A stretch of DNA of 6,816 nucleotides from Spirochaetaceae bacterium (GTDB lineage Bacteria; Spirochaetota; Spirochaetia; SZUA-6; Bin103): assembly GCA_026710565.1 (NCBI GenBank), contig JAPOQV010000665.1, positions 1-6,816 on the forward strand, given 5' to 3'. The position numbers and the translations under genes are program-made. This document shows, piece after piece, positions 1 to 6,302 of this stretch (position 1 is the stretch's first letter; each line of letters starts with the position of its first letter). The notes under the pieces are model-generated. The model was not told the origin of the DNA and did no database searches. It was given only the letters and a program-made list of their open reading frames with translations.

Positions 1-1271
1 AGAAAGCTCAGGAAGCCGAGCACGTCGGTGACCGTGGTTAGCACGATGGAAGAGGACTGCGCCGGGTCCTTTCCCAGCGACGTCAGGACGATGGGGATCA
101 GGGCACCGGTGAGGCCGGCCCTGGTCATGGAAAAGACCATGGCCGGACCCAGGATCAGCGGCAGCGTCATCGTGCCGTACCAAAGGTACGCCGCGGCACA
201 TGCCACGACCGCAACCGCGATTCCGTTGATGAGGCCCGCGAGCAGCTCCTTGCGCGCGACGGGAAACCAGCCGCGGGGGCGGAACTCGCGCAGTGCCAGC
301 CCGCGCATCGTCACCGCCATCGCCTGCGCGCCGGTGTTCCCCGACTGGCCGGCCACGACCGGCAACAGGACGGCCAGCGCGGTGAAGCGGGCGATGGTGT
401 CCTCGAACACGGCCACCACGGCAGCGGCCAGGAAGGCGGTCCCCAGATTGATCTGCAGCCACGGCAATCGCTTGCGCACTGCCAGCGACAGTTTCGACAG
501 GGCATGTTCGTCCTTTCCCGCGCCGACCAGCGTCTGCATGTCGTCGCCGACCTCGCGCTGGGCGGCGTCCACCAGCGCGTCGTGGCGGATGACGCCCCGC
601 AGCCGTCCGTCGAAGCTGACCACCGGCAGGGAGGCGAGCTTGTGCGCCTCCAGAAGGTCGACGACTTCCGCCTGTGAGGACATCGCCTGCACCTGCACCG
701 GCGGATGGGCGGCCAGGCGGCGAAGCGGCACCTCCGGTTGTGCGACGGCGACCTGCTGCAACGAGACGACCGCCGTCAGTCGGCCGTCGGAGTCGACGAC
801 GCACAGATCGTGTACGCGCCGGTCCGGAGACGAGCGTATGCGATCCAGCGACGCCTGCGCCGTCTCGTCCTCGCTGAATACGGTGACCGCCGGATCCATG
901 AGGCTGCCCGCCGACCCGGCCGGGTAGCTGATCAGTTCCTGCATCTCGGCGGCCAACTCCGGGGACGGCGCTGCCAGCCGCGTCTTCCGCTCGCCGGGAT
1001 TCAACCGGGCCAGCAGCGCGGCGGCGGCGCCGACGTCCATGACCGACCACAGCCGCCGGAACAGCGTAGGTTCCATCGCTTCGACGATCTCGATCGCCCG
1101 ATCCGGATCGAGCCGCTCGAATACGACCGCAGCTCCGGCATCGGTGGCGTCCTCGATCAGTTGCAGAGCGTCTGTCGCGGGGACCGCCGCCAACGCGGCG
1201 GCCGCTTCGGCCGGGTGCGCGTCGAAGTACTCCTGAACCAGCGCCTGTGACGTACCATCAAGTGGGCTCAT
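1..1271 (-). CDS. mgtE: Magnesium transporter MgtE (C-terminal end cut by window edge)
   Basis: Mg2+-selective channel of the inner membrane, gated by its own cytoplasmic Mg2+-sensing half. My translation from the ATG at 1271 gives 423 residues with no stop before the edge. In order: MgtE_N superhelical domain (about 15-118), GSLMDP junction (122-127), CBS1 (about 127-180), CBS2 (about 185-240, with LASLPVVSFDGRLRGVI), plug helix (about 240-265), then membrane helices starting at RKRLPWLQINL (267-277). The pore-helix signature LLPVVAGQSGNTGAQ is at 302-316. KDPA (401-404) and TTVTDVLGF (412-420) carry two Asp residues 14 apart, like Asp418 and Asp432 of Thermus MgtE, whose TM5 Asp lies at the Mg2+ site. 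Only about 10-15 residues of TM5 should be missing. An in-frame ATG at 1277 is possible, but GGAGGA at 1281-1286 lies 9 nt from the 1271 ATG and only 3 nt from the other. It is last in a close-packed minus-strand gene row. GQSGN replaces the more common GMGGN, a variant I recall in some subfamilies. Confidence 0.94.
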   Translation of the reverse strand, partial: MSPLDGTSQALVQEYFDAHPAEAAAALAAVPATDALQLIEDATDAGAAVVFERLDPDRAIEIVEAMEPTLFRRLWSVMDVGAAAALLARLNPGERKTRLAAPSPELAAEMQELISYPAGSAGSLMDPAVTVFSEDETAQASLDRIRSSPDRRVHDLCVVDSDGRLTAVVSLQQVAVAQPEVPLRRLAAHPPVQVQAMSSQAEVVDLLEAHKLASLPVVSFDGRLRGVIRHDALVDAAQREVGDDMQTLVGAGKDEHALSKLSLAVRKRLPWLQINLGTAFLAAAVVAVFEDTIARFTALAVLLPVVAGQSGNTGAQAMAVTMRGLALREFRPRGWFPVARKELLAGLINGIAVAVVACAAAYLWYGTMTLPLILGPAMVFSMTRAGLTGALIPIVLTSLGKDPAQSSSIVLTTVTDVLGFLSF

Positions 1272-1280
1272 GCGCATCGC

Positions 1281-1286
1281 TCCTCC
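1281..1286 (-). promoter_or_regulatory. Ribosome binding site of mgtE
   Basis: The minus strand reads GGAGGA here, 9 nt before the ATG at 1271 and 3 nt before an in-frame ATG at 1277. The spacing favours 1271. It lies in the short gap after the MgtE_N/CBS gene stop (1296), so mgtE has its own strong initiation site although probably co-transcribed. Confidence 0.75.
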
Positions 1287-1295
1287 GGTTCTCGC

Positions 1296-2174
1296 CTACT
1301 CGCCGTCATTTGATGTTTCCTCGTCGATGGCTGAGCCATGACTCCGCGTCCGGGAAGGCTCGGACGCGCTGCCGCCGATGGCACCGTTCATCAGCGCGGA
1401 CAAGCCGATGCCGTACAGCTCTCCCAGCGCCCACGCAGCCTGATCCGTCGGACTGCCCCGCCTTGCGGAGTCGTCGCCCGCGCTGCCCGGCGAGCGGTGC
1501 AGGACACCGGCGAACAGCCCCTGCTCGTCGACCACCGGCAGCATTCGGTACGCCGCCCATGCGGGGTGCACCGCCGCCGACGAGAGGGAATCACCGGTCC
1601 GAAGGAAGACCACGTTCCGGTTCATGAGCTCCGAAACCGGAGCGTCATCGGCGCCGGCAAGCAGATCCTTGATGCTGACGACTCCGATCAAGATACCCGG
1701 ACGATCCACGACATACAGGTAGCGGGACAGGCGTGAAGCGTCCGCCCGGACGTGCGCTATCGCCTCCGCGGCGGGGGTTTCCGGCAAGAGGACCGGCGCC
1801 CGCGGGTCCATCAGCGAGCCGACGGTGTCTTCACGGAAGGAGAGCAGACGCTCCACGTGTCTCTTGCGGTCGGGTGGCAGCAACCCGATGACGGTCACTC
1901 GTACTTCGGTGCTCAGTGCTCGGGCCAGTGCCACGGCGCGCGCCTCGGGTACCAGGCTCAGGGCAGCGGCCGCTCGTGGTGGCTCCATGGCTTCCAGGGC
2001 GAGCGCAGCCGTGCCTGCCTCCATGCACCCGAGCAGCACGCCCGCGAGGTCCGCAGGGAGGCCCGCCACGAACGTGACCGTCTCTTCACGCGGACGCCGT
2101 TCCAGCACCCGCGACGCCTCCTCGGGGTGTGCGCGGACGAACCCGCCGATGAAGCCGACCATGTGGTCGGTCAC
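1296..2174 (-). CDS. Stand-alone MgtE_N + CBS-pair protein (soluble MgtE regulatory-half paralog)
   Basis: A 292-residue protein resembling the cytoplasmic half of MgtE without any channel domain. MgtE_N-like helical repeats fill about 8-118 (HPEEASRVLERR, AALALEAMEPPRAAAAL, GLLPPDRKRHVERLLSF). VGSLMDP (118-124) leads into CBS1 (about 124-175, YLYVVDRPGILIGVVSIKDL), and CBS2 spans about 180-228 (AYRMLPVVDEQGLFAGVL). A weakly amphipathic segment at 243-267 (AAWALGELYGIGLSALMNG) and a polar tail follow; neither looks like a MgtE pore helix. MgtE_N and CBS domains bind Mg2+ and adenine nucleotides in known MgtE proteins; that this one senses Mg2+ or ATP is inference. The GTG start overlaps the upstream channel gene's stop as GTGA and has GGAG 5 nt before it; an ATG at 2162 is the alternative. 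The frame is open further upstream to about 2672, but that part is antisense-quality sequence inside the channel gene. It lies next to mgtE, so it may be a partner or regulator of MgtE or of the overlapping channel. Confidence 0.85.
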   Translation of the reverse strand: MTDHMVGFIGGFVRAHPEEASRVLERRPREETVTFVAGLPADLAGVLLGCMEAGTAALALEAMEPPRAAAALSLVPEARAVALARALSTEVRVTVIGLLPPDRKRHVERLLSFREDTVGSLMDPRAPVLLPETPAAEAIAHVRADASRLSRYLYVVDRPGILIGVVSIKDLLAGADDAPVSELMNRNVVFLRTGDSLSSAAVHPAWAAYRMLPVVDEQGLFAGVLHRSPGSAGDDSARRGSPTDQAAWALGELYGIGLSALMNGAIGGSASEPSRTRSHGSAIDEETSNDGE

Positions 2175-2992
2175 GTGCGCTCCATGAGCCGAATCGAAAT
2201 CTCCCGTTCGAAGATCGAGGCCGGCACCGACACGCGCCCCTCGGTGGAGTCCAGCACCACGGCCGTGGCGGTGGTCTGGACGATCTCTCCCTGATAGTCG
2301 CCGATCCGCACGCGCTGTCCGACCTGGTATGCCTTCTGCAGTTGGGAGGAGGCGAGGATGTTGGCCACGGTCGCCCGCGCACCCAGCCCGAACGTGAGCG
2401 CGCCACCGAGCAGGCCGCCGGCAAGCAGCAGCAGGAGCACGTTGGTGAGAAAGTTGACCGACAGCCCCGCCTGCTCCACGGCGATCAGTCCGCTGACGGT
2501 CAGAGTGGCTATCTCCGCCAGACGTCCAAGGGCCTTCGCGTGCACGATTCCCGCGGCAGGAGCGGCGCGCGTGATCAGATCGCCGAGCAGACGGCCGCCG
2601 ACCAGTCCCGCGAACACGATGAGGGCGGCGGCGAAGAGCCGTGGCAGGTAGTCCGCGACGCCGCCGAACCATGCCGCGACGACCGGGAGGCCCAGGCTCT
2701 CACTGGCCGCGAACGTGAACAGCAGCAGCACCGTCCAGAACAGCGCACGGCTGACGGTCAAGTCCGCGTAGCGCCGCAGGTCTGCGCTCCGCCCGCGCTG
2801 CGCTTCGCGCGCCGGAATGAGGCCGACGAGCCGGCGGACAAGTCTTCGGCTCAACGCGCGAACCACGTACGCCAGCGCGATGCCCGCGGCCATCAGCGCC
2901 AACGCGACCAACAGCCGTGGGATGATCACCGACAGCGTCAGTGCCGAGTCGCGAATCAGTCCGGACAGTTCGGAAAGAAGTTGCTGAAACAT
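2171..2992 (-). CDS. Small MscS-type mechanosensitive channel family protein
   Basis: A 273-residue inner-membrane protein. Hydrophobic segments lie at about 22-45, 82-98, 118-139, 159-175 and 182-212. The last is the MscS TM3 type, Gly/Ala-rich (AGGLLGGALTFGLGARATVANILAS, split here: AGGLLGGALTF then GLGARATVANILAS). It is followed by the beta domain signature, VGQRVRIGDYQGEIVQT (224-240), and a TEGRVSVPASIF stretch (250-261) matching the MscS 'vPNs' turn. MscS channels open under membrane tension and release solutes in hypo-osmotic shock. The protein stops about 11 residues after the beta domain, so the alpha/beta vestibule of E. coli MscS is absent. It starts at the ATG 11 bp after the MFS gene stop; I see no good ribosome binding site, so coupling to the upstream gene is likely. 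Its stop overlaps the next start (GTGA). Gating stimulus and ion selectivity cannot be told from sequence. Confidence 0.85.
   Translation of the reverse strand: MFQQLLSELSGLIRDSALTLSVIIPRLLVALALMAAGIALAYVVRALSRRLVRRLVGLIPAREAQRGRSADLRRYADLTVSRALFWTVLLLFTFAASESLGLPVVAAWFGGVADYLPRLFAAALIVFAGLVGGRLLGDLITRAAPAAGIVHAKALGRLAEIATLTVSGLIAVEQAGLSVNFLTNVLLLLLAGGLLGGALTFGLGARATVANILASSQLQKAYQVGQRVRIGDYQGEIVQTTATAVVLDSTEGRVSVPASIFEREISIRLMERT
2180..2183 (-). promoter_or_regulatory. Ribosome binding site deciding the GTG start at 2174
   Basis: The minus strand reads ATGGAGCGCACGTGA. GGAG sits 5 nt before the GTG, and the last four bases GTGA hold both the start of the MgtE_N/CBS gene and the TGA stop of the channel gene. 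This site supports GTG rather than the ATG 12 nt downstream and suggests translational coupling. Confidence 0.6.
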
Positions 2993-3003
2993 GGCGACCG
3001 ACG

Positions 3004-5313
3004 TTAGCAGTCACCCGAGCGTCGGGTCGACACGTTGATGCCGGCCCGGAGTGATCCGTGATCAGGGCGCGGCAGCGATCGGGCCGGAATGCGCAGCCGC
3101 CACGCATGCACTGCCGCGGTGGCGGCCACGAAGAAGCGGAACGGCTCCGAGGCACCGGTCGTGGGATGACGGACCGCCATGCGGAGCACCGGAGTCACGT
3201 CCACGTGTTCCACGACGACCGGGATCCGATCGAGGGCAAGCGTTGCTGCCTCCTGAAACCGCGGCCCGTCATCCACCAGTCGCGGCAGCGACGTGAGCGT
3301 TTCAAGGACCGGGTCGCTCAACGGATGCTGTTCCTGCCGTTCGGAAACATAGTCGGACAAGAGCGCCAGGCCCTGCCTGCGGTCGACCAGGAACTCCCCG
3401 TAGAGCGCATAGAAACTGTCCGCCATGTCGAGAATGCCGGCAGCCGATAGAATCACTTCGTCACGGACCGGTGCTATGGGCTCCTTCTGCAGCGGGGTCA
3501 GCAGGATCGGCAGCGACTGCGGGATGCCGAACAGCTCCAGTGCGGCTGCGCCGTGGACCAGCAGGTAGGGATTGGTGGTGTCTCGGAACAGGTTCTCTAC
3601 GGTCTCGCGGCTGTCTCGATCGCCCAGACGGGCAAGCGCCACCATGCACTTGCCCGACAGAAAGAAGTCGTCGGAGCTCAAACCGCGCCGAAGCGCCGGA
3701 ATCCCTTCGGCCATCTGCTTGCGGCCGACAATCTCCGCCGCCAGGTAGGCGGTCGTGAATGCCTGCGTGTCCACCTCGGCGATCAGCGCCTCCTTCAGGT
3801 CGACCGTAAGCTCCGTGCCCGTGAGCGTATCGAGCGTCTCGGCACGAACGGCGAATCGAGGCGACTTGAGCATGCGGAGCATGTCCGGCACCGCCAATCG
3901 CAGGTCGACCGACGCCAGACGCTGCACGAGGGATTCTTCCGCTTCGGCGGTTCGGCTCTCCTTCAGCCGATTGAGCAACGCCATCGCCCCTATCTCTCGC
4001 GGCGAGACAAGTATACTCAATACGTCGTGCACGGCGTACGCGCCCCGCCGGTCGATGACGGATGTAAGCATCGAGATCCCGAAGTAGGCGGCCACGATGG
4101 CTCCGTAGTACGCCCGGTACATGCTGAACGTATCCAGTGTCTCGATAGCGGCCAGAGCGTTCAGGATCGCCCCGCCGGACAGTGAGCCCAACGACGCTGG
4201 AATGCCGGTGATGAGAAAGTTGAAGACCCCAAGATTGAGACGCTCGGATGGCGGGATCAGGCTGTAGTAGTAGACGCCGTTAGCGCTGGCCATTCCGTTG
4301 GCTGCGAAGGTCGTGAAGAAAAAGATCGCGCCGAGATACAGCCACACGGCGAGCGGCCCGCCGAGCGGTGGCGCCACGACGACAAGCACGATGGCGATCG
4401 CCATGGTCGCCGTGAACACCGACATCAGCGGCTTGGGGCCGACGCGGTCGATGACGAAGCCGCTCATGAGCGCCACGACGATCGCGCCGCAGGAACCGAT
4501 AACGGTCAGCAGCATCGCGACGCTGTCGCTCTGTCCATAGGCGCGCTTCACGTACACGATCAGAAACGGCAGCGCCATCGACGAGACGAAGCTGTTCGCG
4601 GCCAGCAGCAGCATGAAGCGCCGCGTGTTGCCGACGCGCAGCGCGCGGGCCACCGACTGCAGGAAGCCGCCGGTGCGTTCGGCAGCCGGCGGCTCGGGGA
4701 GCCGGAAGATTACGTACAAGGTCGCCATGCCGGTCGCGATACCGGTGGCGAACAGGAGCGAGTACAGGATCAGGGGCGTCCGTTCCTGCAGCAACGCCCC
4801 CATCAAGGCCCCGGTGGCGATGGATCCCAGACTCACCACGACCTGCTGGCGCGACAGGAAGGAACCGCGGTCCGCGTCAGTCGTGATGGCGCCGACGATG
4901 GTGCTGTTGCCGGTGATGGCGATGCCGCGTGCGACGTTGAAGCCGACGACGCTGACGACGATCAGCACGATGCCGATCTCGGGCCGTGGGCCGTTGGCGA
5001 ACAGAGGGGCGAACAGGATGGGCGCCATCAGCACGTTGCGGGCGATCCAGAAGAGTCCCATCGTGCGCACGGTTCCCAGACGACGTACGATCGCGCGGCC
5101 CAACAACGGCAGGAGTTGACCGAGCGGTATGAGCGAGTAGAGGGTTCCGACCAGCAGATCGCCGGCGCCCATGCGCAGGGCATACAGCGTGATGATGTTC
5201 CCGGTCAGCAACTGCCAGGAGACGATGTTGAGCAGGGAGAACCACGTGAAATTGCGTTGCGCAGCACGCAGTTGCCGGGGCGTGAGGCTACTCTCATCGC
5301 GAGTGCCGGTCAT
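3004..5313 (-). CDS. MFS transporter with C-terminal HEAT-like repeat domain
   Basis: A 769-residue protein; ordinary MFS carriers have about 400-450. Residues 20-420 form the carrier half, with about 11-12 hydrophobic segments (for example 24-46, 88-106, 113-133, 160-175, 180-204, 233-255, 268-286, 297-316, 320-345, 360-390, 400-418). MFS motif A-like loops are seen at 71-82 (LGRAIVRRLGTV) and, better, at 285-297 (GFVIDRVGPKPLM). GNSTIVGAITTDADRGSFLSRQQ (135-157) is a conserved-looking cytoplasmic loop. Residues about 430-650 are soluble, built of paired helices resembling HEAT/ARM repeats (VPDMLRMLKSPRFAVRAETL, EGIPALRRGLSSDDFFLSGK, LLVHGAAALELFGI). Residues after about 740 look unconserved. 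The substrate is unknown. The ATG at 5313 is the only plausible start: the upstream in-frame codons have no ATG, GTG or TTG before a stop; a weak GGAA lies about 8 nt before it. It heads the close-packed row with the channel and MgtE genes. Confidence 0.85.
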   Translation of the reverse strand: MTGTRDESSLTPRQLRAAQRNFTWFSLLNIVSWQLLTGNIITLYALRMGAGDLLVGTLYSLIPLGQLLPLLGRAIVRRLGTVRTMGLFWIARNVLMAPILFAPLFANGPRPEIGIVLIVVSVVGFNVARGIAITGNSTIVGAITTDADRGSFLSRQQVVVSLGSIATGALMGALLQERTPLILYSLLFATGIATGMATLYVIFRLPEPPAAERTGGFLQSVARALRVGNTRRFMLLLAANSFVSSMALPFLIVYVKRAYGQSDSVAMLLTVIGSCGAIVVALMSGFVIDRVGPKPLMSVFTATMAIAIVLVVVAPPLGGPLAVWLYLGAIFFFTTFAANGMASANGVYYYSLIPPSERLNLGVFNFLITGIPASLGSLSGGAILNALAAIETLDTFSMYRAYYGAIVAAYFGISMLTSVIDRRGAYAVHDVLSILVSPREIGAMALLNRLKESRTAEAEESLVQRLASVDLRLAVPDMLRMLKSPRFAVRAETLDTLTGTELTVDLKEALIAEVDTQAFTTAYLAAEIVGRKQMAEGIPALRRGLSSDDFFLSGKCMVALARLGDRDSRETVENLFRDTTNPYLLVHGAAALELFGIPQSLPILLTPLQKEPIAPVRDEVILSAAGILDMADSFYALYGEFLVDRRQGLALLSDYVSERQEQHPLSDPVLETLTSLPRLVDDGPRFQEAATLALDRIPVVVEHVDVTPVLRMAVRHPTTGASEPFRFFVAATAAVHAWRLRIPARSLPRPDHGSLRAGINVSTRRSGDC

Positions 5314-5383
5314 GAGTTTTTCCGCACCGTTGTGGAATGGCGGGAGTGTCGATAGCTTCGAATGTTGAGGTCAGGCAACCGCG

Positions 5384-6037
5384 TCATGCGGCCGAGCGCC
5401 GTTGCCTGCACCTCCGGGGACGACCAGTTGGAGACGATCGTCGCCTAACGACCGCTGGCCTGCGGAAGCCGCCCGTTGCGGCGGCCTTACCCTGAAGCGT
5501 GCTGTCCTGACGCTTGGGATCAGGCCGGCGGCGGGTTAACAACTGCCTCTTGCCGAATCGCCCCGGTCGCTCTTCCGGCGAGGCCGAGGCGACGGAGACA
5601 GACTGAGTGACTCCTTGACGATCCCCCAGAGTGGTCCGCCGCCGAGTCCCTGGGCGCCACCGTTGGCGCTTCCGGGTAGACGCCGAGGGGCCATCGGCAA
5701 CTGTGTCAGTGCTGGTATCGAGAGCGCGTTGGGGTGCCGCGGTTGCCTCGCGCTCATGCCGAGACAATCTGCCGCGCATGGGTTCTCGCGTCTTTGAATC
5801 GGACCGTGCGTCGTGGTCTGCAGCGCGACGGCGCCTCCGCGTAAACGGCAACACCAACAGCGCCCCGAGCGTGAACGACACAAGGGCAGAGATGTATATC
5901 GGAACGCTGACGAAGGTGTAGACGCCCAGAGAAACGTCGGATCGATTGTCGAGATTGAAAGTTGAGAGAAGAGCAACCACGATCAGGAACGCGATGAACG
6001 CGTACGCTCGGATTGGAACGGGATGGTGGTCTCTCAT
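5384..6037 (-). CDS. LapA/DUF1049-like two-helix membrane protein with doubtful Arg-rich tail
   Basis: The first 70 residues look real: a short N-terminus, helix 1 at about 9-26 (AYAFIAFLIVVALLSTF), a polar NLDNRSDVSLGVYTF loop, and helix 2 at about 45-66 (VPIYISALVSFTLGALLVLPF) ending in a basic RRRRR stop-transfer. This is the layout of LapA-domain (DUF1049) proteins, small inner-membrane proteins; in E. coli LapA helps regulate lipopolysaccharide synthesis. Residues 71-217 are Arg-, Ser- and Thr-rich, without recognisable domain. My hand count of G/C at third positions over about 75 codons (5536-5760) gives 51/75 in this frame and 52/74 in the neighbouring frame that stops at 5536, so the base pattern does not prove which is coding. 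A frameshift or lost stop after the core is possible. No clear ribosome binding site precedes the ATG. It lies 70 bp upstream of the MFS gene on the same strand and could be cotranscribed. Confidence 0.55.
   Translation of the reverse strand: MRDHHPVPIRAYAFIAFLIVVALLSTFNLDNRSDVSLGVYTFVSVPIYISALVSFTLGALLVLPFTRRRRRAADHDARSDSKTREPMRGRLSRHEREATAAPQRALDTSTDTVADGPSASTRKRQRWRPGTRRRTTLGDRQGVTQSVSVASASPEERPGRFGKRQLLTRRRPDPKRQDSTLQGKAAATGGFRRPAVVRRRSSPTGRPRRCRQRRSAA
5468..5485 (-). other. Short GC-rich stem-loop inside the LapA-like tail
   Basis: GCCGCC (5468-5473) pairs with GGCGGC (5480-5485) around a 6-nt loop, and a bulged C would allow two more A-T pairs. No T-run follows on either strand, so it is not a canonical Rho-independent terminator. 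It lies about 50 nt beyond the alternative stop at 5536, which would fit a weak 3' end if the real LapA-like gene ends there. A chance palindrome in GC-rich DNA is equally possible. Confidence 0.25.
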
Positions 6038-6302
6038 CGATCAACCGATAGCAGCACTCGATTGTCCGAGTCCGGATTGGCTATCCGGACTCGGTAGGTG
6101 ACGCGCCAGCCGGGACATCTGCCGCCCGCGCGACCAAAGCTGGGCGTCCAAGTGCTGCTGGAATCGGAAACCGATCGTTGGTCGTACCGCTCGTATTCTT
6201 CAAGGCTCGAATGTAGGGACATGGGACGGAACGCGGCAAGCGGCAGGTAACACGTTCGGCTGATACGGTCTCGTCAGAAAGGGCCGGCGAGAGGAGGGCT
6301 CC
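6038..6302. other. Intergenic region with no convincing gene
   Basis: This 265-bp stretch separates the DUF4003-like stop from the LapA-like start. It holds a perfect 12-bp inverted repeat (6066-6094) and a 62-codon minus-strand frame (6034-6222) whose TGA overlaps the LapA-like ATG as ATGA. That frame lacks a ribosome binding site and a recognisable domain. At the DUF4003-like end, GAGGA/TCCTC (6291-6304) can form a 5-bp hairpin over the stop codon with no T-run after it. I saw no convincing sigma-70 promoter; the best minus-strand match is TTGAAG with a poor -10 at 17-bp spacing. Confidence 0.5.
6066..6094. repeat. Perfect 12-bp inverted repeat (stem-loop)
   Basis: CCGAGTCCGGAT (6066-6077) is followed by a 5-nt spacer (TGGCT) and its exact reverse complement ATCCGGACTCGG (6083-6094). 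The flanking bases do not pair, so the arms are exactly 12 bp. No T-run follows on either strand, arguing against an intrinsic terminator. It lies 29 bp upstream of the LapA-like ATG on that gene's strand, where an RNA hairpin or a dimeric protein's operator would both be placed to act. Confidence 0.8.

Noticed and set aside
28..927. 299-codon plus-strand open frame
   Set aside because: It is exactly antisense to mgtE, whose minus-strand translation matches the family from end to end. The plus-strand product is Arg/Ser/Thr-rich without domains.
2175..2672. Upstream extension of the MgtE_N/CBS frame (458-residue version)
   Set aside because: The extension is Arg-rich, domain-free and lies within the MscS-like gene in another frame. 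GTG at 2174 with GGAG and the GTGA overlap explains the start better.
2342..3007. 221-codon plus-strand frame rich in Gln, Arg and Glu
   Set aside because: Antisense to the MscS-like channel. The composition is what reversed hydrophobic codons give; no start signal or domain.
3553..4185. 210-codon plus-strand frame
   Set aside because: Antisense to the HEAT-like part of the MFS gene, with the charged composition of a shadow frame.
5331..5385. Possible promoter before the MFS gene (TTGCCT, 17 bp, CTATCG on the minus strand)
   Set aside because: Both boxes match the sigma-70 consensus poorly; such matches are expected by chance.
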